This document shows, one piece after another, positions 1-10,343 of a stretch of 21,352 bases of DNA. The DNA comes from Lactifluus volemus (lineage: Eukaryota > Basidiomycota > Agaricomycetes > Russulales > Russulaceae). A model generated the notes under the pieces. It was not told where the DNA came from. It did not search any database and saw nothing but the letters and a program-made list of their open reading frames with translations. Location of the stretch: contig WTXI01000501.1 in NCBI GenBank assembly GCA_022376515.1, positions 1 to 21,352 on the forward strand, in the 5' to 3' direction. Position numbers and translations under genes: made by a program. Positions within the stretch are counted from its first letter, which is position 1, and each line of letters starts with the position of its first letter.

Positions 1-66
1 GCCGGATCTTTCGTTGTGGCACGCATGGCTCTGTGTCTGGATCCGGGCATGGCGTCTCTGCACTAT

Positions 67-640
67 TCACCGTGGCCAGAGCAGATTGACAGCCTCATCG
101 TGATATCTTCGGCCAATGCCCATCAATGCAACCTTCATGTCACATTTCCAAATGGCTTCTCCCACCTCTTTTTGGTATCTGCGGAAGCTTGCGATGCGTC
201 TTACTAGATGGGCTAAACTTAACGGTGAGGTCACATCATGATGGAACTGAAGAGGCGGCGCCGGAGGCAATGCTCAGATCATCAACAACCGCCGAAAGTC
301 TGCTGACCCACTCATCTAGTATTTGGTATGGTCTAGGCCTATAAGCCGGTATCGGGGGAGACTCCTTCAAGGATAGTGTTGACGTCCATAATGGCTGGGC
401 GTAGCTTTGAACATGGGATCTGTCCATGCTGGTGAGACTGATGACTATGATGCGAGCATCATCCGGCACCAATACTCTGGGGCTGTTATGTTGTTTTTTT
501 TACTGTATTCTCTGGGCTCGTGTCACGGTCTCTCCCGGTCATCCGGTCTTCTCATCCACAACTGCCCACAACGCTTCCTCCGCATTGTGATTGACGCTTA
601 CGCTTAGCTCGGACATCATGTGGCCGGGCCGTAGTCGCGC
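67..640 (-). other. Possible minus-strand gene, weak exon candidates only
   Basis: I do not recognise a family here. Reading the minus strand, an ATG near 627 opens a short frame beginning MMSELSVSVNHNAEEALW. A possible acceptor (ACATAACAG) near 483 precedes a second open stretch (472-236) containing VPDDARIIVISLTSMDRSH. A third stretch at about 240-67 contains RRYQKEVGEAIWKCDMKVAL and ends in TGA. The residue mix looks protein-like and the stretches can be joined by GT-AG introns, but donor choice is arbitrary and no motif anchors them. Open frames of 60-80 codons also arise by chance. This may be a real, poorly conserved gene or noise. Confidence 0.2.
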
Positions 641-2395
641 CAACTGCCAGAAATCACGTTCTTCATTGGGCCCCGTCCAGCATCATGCATCATAAGGACC
701 CACGTTGCCAACTGGCATGGAAGCGAACCTCGGTTGGGGCGATGATGGTCCAGCTAGCCTCGTGTTTGTAATACCGTGCTCCAGTTGTATGCCTCGAAGT
801 GGATTGTGACACGGTCCTACCTCCTCTGACGTGCCTGATTATAGTATGCGTGCCCCCCCCCCCCCCATCATTGCTGCGGGCGGCAGCAATTTGCGCCGGA
901 CTTTGCCCCATCTCGCGCGAAGCGTCCTTTTGTGGCTGGGGCTGGACTTGCCGGGTTTCTCGCGCTGTCCCGTGTTACGTTCAAGTTCTCCCATCCTGAG
1001 CTTCTCTGGCGTCATAGTAAAGCTCTCCTCGTCATGGTCTAGAGAGTCCCCCTTATCCCACCAATCGACCTGTTTAAATAAAAAAGTTCCTCGACGATGA
1101 CGACCCGTCACGGTTCCTCTCCCACGCGACACGTTTCGGTATGCTAGTTAAAGGTCTCGATCAGAGATCCCCTCGCCTATTATGTTATGTTAAACTGGAG
1201 CCCCTAACAAGGTTTGGGCCGTGTCCAGTGTTGGCATTTATCGTCTGGAAGACGGCTACTCATCAACACCGATTGGCTCGGATTCTCGTCCTGCAATCTA
1301 TAAAAACTGTACATGATCAGTAAACGCGAGCGAACGAAGCCCGAGTCTCAACCATCTCTGTCAAACTTCATTTCAACCATGCTGTCGTAACCTCACTGCG
1401 ACTCTTCTGTCTATATACCGTGGCGTAGCGTTCGTGTGTCTGAAACTCGTAAAAAAAAAAAAACCCGCTACAGAACACATGCAGGGGGCAAGGCCCGGAT
1501 GTAGTCGTCGGGTGGTTGTCCGGGTCGATATCCCGGTGGACAGCAGCTACAAGAGCAGCAACAAGCTACTGTAACGGTTGGTACCTTTTTTTTTCTCAGG
1601 CTTGCCTCATTCCCATGTTCCTGAGATCGATCGCGGTGCGTGATCGCGTGATCGATTAGCTCCCTCTCCTTTCTTTTTGACACGACCCGACACCTGACCG
1701 GCCTGACTTTCTCCCCTCTTCTGATAGATCACGGGGTAACCTCTTCGTTCGAGCGGGGCCACCAGCGCGTTGTGGACTCCCCAACTCGAACGCACACTCT
1801 CCTTTTTTTGTTTTTTGTTTTTTTTGGCTAGCGCACACATTCGAATCGTTTTCATAAGCAAAGCGCGTATGCCGCGTTACATAGTCAGAATTCTCGTCAA
1901 CCTAGTTGTAAATCTCGACTAGTCGGGCGCAAACGGGCACCTCTCGTTCCTACCGCGTGCCACCGAACCGTTGACAGTCAGTTATCTGGCAGCTGGCCGT
2001 TCAGTCCCCCCTATGATAACTGCCACACGGCTTTGTCAAATATCCCTCACAGAATTCGGTGCGTCTCCTCGCGCTTGTATTGATGGACATGGCGTGGTGT
2101 GTTCCCACCTCCCGGGCTGTTTCAGGCGTTTTTCGAACAGATCGATCCCTCTGGGGGCGAGTTACCGGGCTGCGCGCGAGACTTGTGCGGGTTAGTGACG
2201 TGCCCAAAAATGAAGGAGTTATGGTGGACACCAGAACAACACCTCCATGAAGCGGGCCCGTATCGGTGAGTGAGCTGGCGAAAATAGGTGGTCGTATCAG
2301 ATGTTCATTCATTGGCAAGGATACAAGGTGCTAGATAGTGTGCTGTACGCAAAGGCGTACGTTCATAGAATACAAAAATAGCAAACCCGCAACAT
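641..2395. other. Intergenic region, no supported gene
   Basis: I find no convincing exon chain in about 1.75 kb. The stretch contains a run of 14 C (853-866), a run of 13 A (1451-1463), T-rich and CT-rich tracts around 1580-1830, and a TATA-like element near 1299 followed by an ATG at 1379 that meets a stop after three codons. The open frames on either strand are short and mutually overlapping. It is probably a promoter or spacer region, or holds a gene too diverged to see by eye. Confidence 0.5.
1299..1306 (+). promoter_or_regulatory. TATA-like element
   Basis: TATAAAAA lies about 80 bp upstream of an ATG at 1379-1381. The spacing suits a fungal core promoter, and a CA/CT-rich leader lies between them. 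However, the ATG reads only M-L-S before TAA, unless an intron starts at the GTAACC immediately after. No downstream exon could be confirmed, so function is not shown. Confidence 0.25.
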
Positions 2396-4359
2396 TCATT
2401 TTTCGTCGCCTGCATAGCCAACTCTATGCTTCTTCTCCCGTGTATCCTCTGCATAGTTCTCGTAAAAGTTGTTGGGGTCGCGTTCCTCGTAGCCTCCCTC
2501 TCCTTCGCCGTGTGTGCGACCAGGGCCGTCCCAGAAATGATACGCCTGGCTATGCACGCCGTACGAAGCAGGCACAACTTCGATTAGATCGCCGCGCGCG
2601 ACCTCGATTGCTGGTATCTCAGACGGCGGCAAACCGATGAGGTATGCGAGGAGACAGCGGATCACGGACGCATGCCCAATAATCAGCAGGTCTTCTTGCT
2701 CACGTTCGAGCTCAATCAGCGTCGGCTCCAGTCGGACTTTGTGTTTTCCTTAGTCACAGACGCAACGACTAAAACGTGAAAATGAAGCAACGTAACTTAC
2801 CACTGAGGTCATGGTAGCTTTCCGCGCGCGGTGCGCGAAACGTATACGGGTCCTTGAGGAAGCGTTCCCACTCTTCCGGGTACTCCCGTTTGGCGTCTGC
2901 CACAGTGAGTCCGTCCCAGACACCAGGGTTGATTTCGGACATCTGCGGCCTTTCGATGACCTTGACTTTGCATTGGGCACCCCCCGGCTGTTTAGGATCA
3001 GCCGCAGCGAGGAACGGCCAGGCGGTGTGGTGGGAACGGCGACGTGCGGAGGTCCATATCTGAAGAAGGCATGAGCAGCGGAACCTATACAAAGAAGAGG
3101 ACGGACGGACCACTAAACGGCTCGTTTTGGGGTCAAGTCCACGTTCCTTCAACGACTTTGCGCGGCGTTCGAGGACGAAGTCTCTCAATCGCGCGGCATA
3201 TTCCCATCCAATATCCGACAGATCAGCATCGATCTTATAGGAGTGTTCGTGTAGTGAGTGTCCGGACTAGCAAGCCCATATTTAGTAAGGTTACAGGAAA
3301 GCGGCTAGAAGTCATACGCGTGCAAAATAGATGGTGCGATAGCGATTGTGAATGTTCATGAGGAAGAAAATTATCCTGGACTACGGCCCAATAAGTCACC
3401 CATATGAGACAGCCCGTTTTCGTTTACCTGTAAGTAGCCTCGAACGTTCTGAGGGTGCTGCGTTGAGCGAGTGGAGGTGGGAACAAAGTATGATGTGAGC
3501 CTACGTTGACCATGATCTTCTCGCCAACCTAGGTTTCATGGGCGGTGAGTTGGACAGACATACCATACACAGCGGTATGAAAGCATACATTTATGATCCG
3601 GATTGACGGCACATCGAGCTCATCGACAGTTTCGTAGTGCTTTTCATGGTCCCTGATACGGCTGTAATAATCTTGCACGGCATGGTCTGGGTCCCAACCG
3701 CGGTACTTCACAAGACGTGAATTGGGGAATAGACAAGGACCTGGAGCGGGACGTACATCCGGTGAAGAGATCTTCACACTGCGTATATTACGTTCAATAA
3801 CCGCAGGGTCGTCACAGATCGATTCTGCAATGGGAATGGTCAGTCAGGAAGAGGGGGACACAATGAAGCCAAACAGAGAAGTGACAACCTAGGATGACAA
3901 CGTGTATACCCTCCTTGCCAAACTTCTCTGCCACCCTGTGTCGTTGTTCACGGCGCCCGTTGTTGGCGTCGTAGATAACACACTGCCCCCCGGCATTAAA
4001 AAAATCCCAGATGAGATGTTCGCAGCCATCGAGAACGCTCTGGCGCAATTCGATGGTCTCAGGGCATTTCTTCCCTTTGGTCGACGGCGTAAAACTGGTG
4101 TGCAGAGACAGTGATCGATCGACTACCACGCACCGAGTGTGAAATAGTCCGAGGGTAGCTTCTGTGCACCCCCTAATGTCTTTCGTCGATAATCACCTAG
4201 AGAAACGACTTGGGTTTTTATCCCTGCCCAACGGAGATACCGTTCGAGGGCTCTTGAAATGTGCGTCTTGCCACGAGCAGGCAGTCCAACTGTGACTACT
4301 AAGATCTTTCCTGCATGAAAGAGGAGCCCAGAAGCAGTTGTATAGAGGGGTGCAACCAT
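2396..4359 (-). CDS. PFK26: 6-phosphofructo-2-kinase/fructose-2,6-bisphosphatase, Pfk26-like, phosphatase site degenerate
   Basis: This cytosolic enzyme should make fructose-2,6-bisphosphate, the activator of phosphofructokinase. Exons on the minus strand: 4359-4134, 4074-3889, 3824-3589, 3528-3505, 3448-3428, 3380-3318, 3266-3111, 3059-2801, 2736-2396. All phases close, giving 503 residues. The kinase domain has the Walker A loop GLPARGKT (25-32), SLGDYRRKTLGG and YDANNG. The phosphoglycerate-mutase-like domain starts near 248. Its usual RHGE motif reads R252-S-G-H255, so the nucleophilic His is Ser, as in yeast Pfk26. The second active-site His (H412, in IGHASVIRC) and Glu346 remain. The start is the ATG before VAPLYTTASG. 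An in-frame TAG and an AG acceptor lie just upstream, so an N-terminal exon is possible. The donors at 3110 (GTCCGT) and 3504 (GTAGGC) are weak, but the joins fit the family. Confidence 0.9.
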
Positions 4360-4743
4360 TCCCTAAAGATACGTCTATAAGATAAAGGTGGTCGTGGCCG
4401 TAAGGGACAGACAGTGGGGACGGCCCTAACCCTATGTCAGGGGCGATAGCATTCACACAGGGAATAATACAACATCGCAGCAAAGACAAGTTTATTCTAC
4501 CGCAAACACCTCCAATTCATGACAAGGGCCTAGGGTTAATTAGAGATAGAAACAAAAAACCCTCAAAGGGAAAGGTATACGGTTTAGATGACGCACTTGT
4601 ACCAACAAGAGAGAGCAAGCGGCTTGGCCCAGAGGATATAAGATCAGCAACCCCGGAAAATTGCACACAACACGCAATTAAAACCTTTGAGTGCTTCCGA
4701 GGGTCCAAACAGAACGAAGGAACTAATGCATGCACCATGACCT
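4360..4743. promoter_or_regulatory. Intergenic spacer: ALY gene 3' end to PFK26-like promoter
   Basis: These 384 bp separate two tandem minus-strand genes, so they hold the 3' flank of the ALY gene and the promoter and leader of the PFK-2 gene. On the minus strand an AT-rich patch (TTTATCTTATAG, about 4372-4383) lies just upstream of the PFK-2 ATG. The same place could be the end of an intron if the gene has an upstream exon. A 110-codon plus-strand frame crosses the spacer but lacks any recognisable motif. Confidence 0.5.
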
Positions 4744-5647
4744 TTATGGGCCTTGTCCGACCGTAGCCGACGCTCGGTAATCCTCCATCTCTTGATCGAG
4801 CTGAGCAAGAGACTTCTTGACGCGTCTGGGACCCTTTTTCATGCGCTTTTGGGGAGTCGAGACCACGATAGGAATAAGATTCCTCTTCACTGGACGAGGA
4901 CTAGATAGTAATAAATGGAGTAAGCTCTCGCCGTAACACGGCGCGCAATGGTGAAACGCAGCTTCAGCCGGGGACATACGGGGAAGGCATAGAAACTTCA
5001 TTTTCCAACATGGAAATTGGGAAAGCTTGCTGGTGAGGGCCAGAAATACGGGACAATAACGAAGGGAGACCAAAGGGCTGCTCAGTGGGCGCCTTCGGTG
5101 AGGGCTCATCATTATCCGTCACTAATTCGATTTTTAGTTTGTGTTCTAGTCATTACATGCCTAGTCAGTTTGCGGGCAAAGTAAATGCATTCGAAAGAAC
5201 GTACTCCCGTCAATCACCTTGCCATTATACTTCGATCGAGCCAAGCTGGCATCGGTCAGACGTTGAAAAGTGACTACGGCCATTCCCTTTGATCGCCCTT
5301 GGCTATTGTAGATGATAAACATGTCCTTCATAGGGCCTATTGTTCTCTTGAACAACTCCTGGAAGAAATGAGGGTACTATGTACGGAGAGAAGCAGTTGA
5401 GTACACGCACCTCGATCTCGGTTTCCGCCACATCCATTGGTAGGTTGCTAAGCAATATTTTACTGCCTCGTTGCAACGTCTTCTTCGACAGATGTGCTGC
5501 GTTTCCGTTCAAAGCAGCGGAGCTACCTAAGGCGTCCGATATCCGCCAAGCAGGTGCCACTTGACCGGCACTTGATCCTAAAAGTTGACGTTTCGTGCCA
5601 TGGTAGGCATTTAGTCGTGCCGAGCCTGCGCCTGTCTGTCCGCTCAT
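4744..5647 (-). CDS. YRA1: ALY/REF-type mRNA export adaptor (Yra1/THOC4)
   Basis: This nuclear RNA-binding adaptor recruits the export receptor to mRNA through the TREX complex. Exons on the minus strand: 5647-5411, 5358-5205, 5145-4980, 4900-4744, coding for 237 residues. A short N-terminal tail is followed by one RRM: RNP2 is ILLSNLP (64-70) and RNP1 is GRSKGMAVVTF (100-110). Then come GKHKLKIELVTDNDEPSP, a low-complexity linker, and a basic tail KRMKKGPRRVKK followed by QLDQEMEDYRA, the conserved C-terminal box of the family. The donors GTGCGT, GTACGT and GTATGT are good and every phase closes. The start ATG follows GGCTCAAA. The usual N-terminal acidic box of Yra1 (LDxSLDDII-like) is not seen in this model, so either it is absent or an upstream exon was missed. 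The gene is divergent from the ATX1 gene. Confidence 0.9.
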
Positions 5648-5886
5648 TTTGAGCCTCCGAACTGGTTTGCGGTTAAATATTTAGACCTGATTTGAGGAGC
5701 AAAGGGATGAAAGCAAGATACAGACGCGACGTGAATTGGTACAGCCCGGGTTTGGTGGACTTCGGAACGCGTTGGCAGCCCTTCTTGTGAGCACGTGCAG
5801 TAGCTTATATCAGATCGATGCACTTGGAAACCGTCACTCGTAAGCACCTCTCCTTCTAACTACCAACACTCCCATAAACGCACCCA
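5648..5886. promoter_or_regulatory. Shared divergent promoter between ALY and ATX1 genes
   Basis: About 240 bp separate the start codons of the minus-strand ALY gene and the plus-strand ATX1 gene, so both promoters and leaders must lie here. The plus-strand side ends in a pyrimidine-rich leader (CACCTCTCCTTCTAAC, near 5846). The minus-strand side has an AT-rich patch near 5670-5685. I could not name any specific regulator site. Confidence 0.55.
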
Positions 5887-6317
5887 ATGGTTCATTTCAG
5901 TACAATGCTAGCTTCACCCATAGATTACTGATCCTTATTTAGGCTGATCACACATACAAGTTCGATGTTAAGGTAATGCCGATATCCAGTCATGACAATT
6001 TACGTCTAAGTGTGCCATCACAGATGACATGCGGCGGCTGCTCAGGTGCCGTAACACGCGCGCTAGAAAAACGGAAGGCTGATCTAGGCAGTGAGTCTGG
6101 CACCCGTGCTCAAGCAGGAAACAACTCACTTTGAGTCAGTCAGCGAGTTCGACGTTAATCTAGAAAAGCAAGAAGCCTTGGTCAAGGCAACCGCTTCTTA
6201 TGATGAGGTTTTCGAGGTTATCAAGAAAACCGGAAAGGAGGTTAGTACACAGAACCCCTGGAAATGTACATTTGGTAACATTATTTCTAGATCCGCGGCG
6301 GGGAGGTTATCGATTAG
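5887..6317 (+). CDS. ATX1: ATX1-type cytosolic copper chaperone
   Basis: This small cytosolic protein binds Cu(I) and hands it to the secretory-pathway copper ATPase (Ccc2 type). Proposed exons: 5887-5889, 5943-5972, 6024-6090, 6140-6240 and 6291-6317, giving 75 residues, close to the usual 70-75. The heavy-metal-associated fold is clear: HTYKFDVKMTCGGCSGAV carries the Cu-binding MxCxxC motif, followed by EFDVNLEKQEALVKA and the C-terminal KKTGKE that forms the metal-loop lysine patch, ending GGEVID. The last three introns have sound borders (GTAATG, GTGAGT, GTTAGT donors). The first exon is least sure: it assumes only the ATG lies before a 53-nt intron with a weak GTTCAT donor. The next ATG at 5905 is an alternative. 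The other ends are well fixed by phase. Confidence 0.88.
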
Positions 6318-6642
6318 CCAGATACAATGTCAGGCATTTCTGCAGCATACCATACTCTCCACTGCCCCAGCTACCGGTCTGAGATGTACTTAGAGGCTCC
6401 CCAAATTGTACTGTGAATGTGGCAAGGCAGCGAAGCCTTACCATCAACGTAAAGGACGCATTTATTCGAAGTTCCACCTTTCAAGATGTCATTGCGAAAG
6501 TTTCTGGCATGCCATCTTCGTTGCCGCCTGTTGAACATTTGCGGCCCTTTTCTTCTCCCCTTGGACACTCACGCAAGGGCACCTATTCAACTATCAACTG
6601 AACCGATCAGAAAACTGTTCCTGGAAGTATCAACAGCAGACT
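6318..6642. other. Downstream flank of ATX1, no supported gene
   Basis: Overlapping short frames occur on both strands (for example plus 6413-6601 and minus 6568-6371), without motifs. A stretch translating as CECGKAAKPYHQRKGRI looks superficially like a Cys-rich pre-SET segment but is isolated. It probably contains the ATX1 3' UTR. Confidence 0.4.
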
Positions 6643-7087
6643 ATTGAGAACTTTCGTGGGCAGCCATCACAGTTCCGAGCCGGTTTGCACGTAGCACCAC
6701 CCGAGGTCTTGGGAGCCAGCAGGTCCGCGGAAGTCTCCTAGCTTATTCTTGGATTTTCAAACGGGTAAGTGATGCAGAGGCTCGGTGTGCTGCCCAGCCT
6801 GAGTACTTCCTTCATCTCACCGAGGGAATCTTCCGCGAATTCTTGACTCCCTTCCTCAAATCGTGCTTCATCAGAACTGCGTTCTTTACTATCTCGTCAG
6901 GTCCCGCCGTATTCAAGAACGCTGCCTTCCAGGAATAGAATGGCTATGTCTCCGCGGAACGCCAGTGCTCCGCTACGTGGGTGAGGTCATCACGCAAGGA
7001 TGCCCAGTTTGAGCGGCAAAAGGCCACGGCTACTTCAGAACAGCAATACAATGGAAGGGCGAGTACGAGGTTCAGAGGAAGTCTCTG
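6643..7087 (+). other. Tentative coding exon, interrupted by in-frame TAG
   Basis: One plus-strand frame is open from about 6643 to 6939 without needing an ATG. It reads through LLAYSWIFKR, then PEYFLHLTEGIFREFLTPF, then FFTISSGPAVFKNAAFQE, and stops at TAG. The same frame then stays open for another 48 codons (NGYVSAERQC to RFRGSL) to TGA. The residue mix is protein-like, with amphipathic helix patterns. A consensus donor GTAAGT at 6765 and an AG at 6797 allow an in-frame 33-nt intron. I do not recognise the family. It could be the 3' exon of a gene, a gene broken by a TGG-to-TAG type change, or a chance open frame. The upstream exons were not found. Confidence 0.3.
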
Positions 7088-9722
7088 AACACGCCGTTAT
7101 TTATCGATGTGCTACGTCAACATTTTATCCCTCTATGCTAGCGTTCACCTGCCCACTTCTTTTTACTGTCGTGGCCCGGGGAAATCATCAAATCAGACTT
7201 CTTTTTCTCCCGGGATTGATATCAGCGCTGTGATTGTGTTGCATCTTTTTGCAGCGAATAAGTTTTCACAGGCCCTCATCTGTGCTTGCTGACTGCTCCG
7301 TTAGCTGAATCTCCCCACTCAGAACACACTTTCCGATTAAAAATCTCGAATTATCCTTGTCATGATGAGATGAAGGCTCAGCGTCTTGTTACCGATTGAC
7401 AGGTACCAGCCAGCTCACACCGCACCTCAGCCAAGCGGGGGCGGAGTTACGCTCTAATAGTAATGCACCAGGCTCTTGTCGAGAACCAGGCAGGCGAGAT
7501 TCTATATTTTTTGTTCGACGGAATGGTGTCTTTCGTGCGGCAGTTTGTACTTTGGTAAAGTACACCCCCAGGTTTGGATCACCGTGCTAGTCGCATGAAC
7601 CGACTTCCGTATATTCAAAAAAAAAATCAATTCTATGAATGTCCTGGATGCGCTGGCATTGTTTCGTTCCTCGATCTTCGATCTTCTAGGCCCGTCAATC
7701 GGAGTCCCGGGAGACATGTGCCAATGCGTGATGGGTCTGGAGATGAGGCCAGACGTGAGCGCCGATTATTCGCCTAAAAATGATTTTTGGGATAGTTCGT
7801 CCGATGATAGCTATACGTCGAGTGACTCGCCGCGGATATCATGACGGAGAGGATCAATCCTTGCTAAGGTCATGTAACATTTGTGTGATCAAACAAAGAG
7901 ATTCACGATGCATGTTCAACACGAAATAAAAACTATCGGTTGTCAGAAAGAGACATCAAGGGATTCGATGGTTTTCAAAATAATCTCCAAAGATGATTGT
8001 GAAGTGAGCCAAAGTTTATGAAGGCTGCCGAGTATGCTGATTGAATCGGAGCTTGGATTTATGTTTATTCACTCTTACTTGGTGCTTTGATTCTTAACGT
8101 TATACCTTCGTGTTTCTTGGCTGGCTAGCTAGAAAAACCTCAGTCGCACATCTACAAGCCAACTACCCATCACGAGATATATATCATGCGACACGGTTCA
8201 AGTTGTTACGTGTCTGTGCTGCAGCGGTACAAAGTCTCTCCGCTTCTGATAAGGAGAAATAAATCCGGCCGAAATCCTGAAATAGAGTGTGTCTAACAAT
8301 TGAATAGACGTGTAACAGGTGACTTGGGGGATATGTGGGCGGCAATTATTGTCTGACTAGGCACTTTTGAGTTGGTCGAAGCCCTGTATGTCCGGTTCCT
8401 AATAATATTTCCTATCATAGTAGCGAGGCATGTGCAAAGTACATTTACTAATATCACCACTGCTTACGCAAGGTTGTAGTATGGCAGCACCACCTGTAAC
8501 TTGAATCTATGTTCGCCTTGACGCCCCATTATTTGCATGTAGTCCGTGATGGATGGTGACAGTGACGCTGCAGACGAAGGGCGTTGTACGCGGACTCGGA
8601 TATCGGTCTAATTTTCTGACTTTAAAAAATCTTAGCGAGGGCCACCGTGTCAGGAACGGTGGCTCGGACGAGCACGGGAACTTGGGGTCACGGGTGCCTT
8701 GCCCACGACACTTGTGATGATACAGTTTATTGCTGGTCAGCCTGAGTCCACGCGTCTGTATGGCCAACAAATCTGACAGTACCGCAGGCTGAACGTCGTT
8801 GCGCTCCGTTGATGTCTCTCCATTGAAAGTTGGAACTCCGGCGATATTTTTCATGACTTGCGCTCAAATTTCTTTTCCTCGTATAGTTGAGGTTGGTTGC
8901 TGTCCCTTCGATTTTAGCCTGAACACGGTGATGGATGCCAAGTGGCTCAAGTGGGTCCGCCGTATGTTTCCGCTCACCAACTTGGATCACAGTGGCATTC
9001 TCCATCGTCCATTGAAAGACAGAGAAAGTACAGCTACTGTACGTTCTGTGGGCTGAGCGGACAAACCCCCTTGCTCACGTATCACTTCATGAACTCGGGT
9101 AGATCAAGCTCCATTTATAATAATTGCTCTATGCCTTACAAGGCCTTGTGGTTGGTTCAAATCGCCTTACTCTTGGCCAGTTGGCATTATCAACACGCTG
9201 GCACGATTATCTTTGCTCGTAACTTGAAGAGAGAAGTAGGGATTATTTGGGGCTTCGGCATGCATCTTATGACTGCAATAGGCGGCCCAGATATCTTATC
9301 ACTGGCCCGGTGACTGTCACTCCGACCTGTCTCTCGGAATGGTTGACGTGAATACCGCTGTGATGTCCTCAGTTTTCCATTTTCCGATCCAAGGTGTTGG
9401 GAATGTGCACGTAAAAGTCGACACTGCGCAGCAGGGAAGTGACAAGGTATTTGGCCCAGGGAGGACGAGGAACGCGCCATGCCCCACACCTACCAAAGAA
9501 CTTGATGGATTACCATCGGAAGTGACGCACGGAGGGCTCAGTATATGTGTCACGAGCGAGCGAGTACGACGCTTTCACCAATTACCCTGGATTATTAACA
9601 TCATCAATCGGTGAGCGCCATCGTGGACTCGATGTAAGTCTTTTGTCGTCTAAATCAATCAGTGCTGGGGGTAGATTCTTCTGATACGATCTTCTTCGAG
9701 AGGACTGTCAATAGGGCGTGTT

Positions 9723-10097
9723 GTGCCCCTTTCGCCAAATTATAGGGTCTCAGGTGCTACCTCCTTGTTAGAATGTCACTTTTCCATCTCAGTCCAGAGA
9801 TGGGCTCACTCTCTATATCCGCCATGCTTTGCATCACGTATGTTCTCCCTGGCATTGATGATTCCCATCAGTGCCTTGATCATCAGCCTGGGTTATGTTC
9901 TGGTACGGAACCCGCGATTCCTTGTTTGGGGTGTTGATGGACCTGTGTTCCTAATTCTTGTTACTATAATGGCATTATGCCATAATCGTTCTTTCGAACT
10001 GTTGTTTTTTTGGTGCGGTTGCAGCCATCGGTCAAGCAATATCTGTTATTCTGCATTTTTGACCGGTATTCTGGTTTTATTTAGAATTTGGGGGTGA
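9723..10097 (+). other. Possible membrane-protein coding stretch
   Basis: An open frame of 124 codons contains two strongly hydrophobic segments, LALMIPISALIISLGYVLV and VFLILVTIMAL, separated by RNPRFLVWGVDGP. A third, weaker one lies near the end (AFLTGILVLF). That spacing would suit a multi-pass membrane protein. A run of seven T near 10005 is followed by an alternative frame reading AVAAIGQAISVILHF, which is also hydrophobic. No family motif is visible, and upstream exons that would continue the same protein were not identified. T-rich DNA favours such translations by chance. Confidence 0.2.
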
Positions 10098-10317
10098 CTT
10101 GCTGGTTACCTCATCGGCAACCATAGAATGATGAGGAGTATGCCATGTGGTAATTTGTGTAGTTGTGCATACTGGTAGGGCCTGCTGCACACGATTCGAT
10201 TGAATTACTGCTCCAACGACTTTTGAAATACAGTATATGTGTTTCTATGGTTTCTATTGAAAAACAATACGATCGACCCACGGTCGTAATGATCCACGGG
10301 ATCTGCTCCGCGAACGG

Positions 10318-10343
10318 GTGGACTTAACACCGTGGACTTAACA
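10318..10343. repeat. 12-bp direct repeat (2 copies)
   Basis: GTGGACTTAACA occurs at 10318-10329 and again at 10332-10343, separated by CC. It lies about 255 bp upstream of the bHLH start codon, so it could be a paired regulator site in that promoter, or simply a small duplication. Confidence 0.5.

Noticed and set aside
4421..4434. CCCTAACCCT-like motif suggesting an internal telomere repeat
   Set aside because: Only about one and a half units of CCCTAA are present, with no array around them.
4434..4766. Plus-strand 110-codon open frame between the PFK-2 and ALY genes
   Set aside because: It lies in the spacer of two minus-strand genes and runs into the ALY stop codon. It has no motif, no sign of splicing and no leader. 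Chance frames of this length are common in the window.
6400..7010. SET-domain-like scraps: CECGKAAKPYHQRKGRI near 6420 and YVGEVITQ near 6980
   Set aside because: They recall pre-SET and SET motifs, but lie in different frames about 550 bp apart. The Asn-His-Ser-Cys core and post-SET cysteines are missing, and no intron chain joins them.
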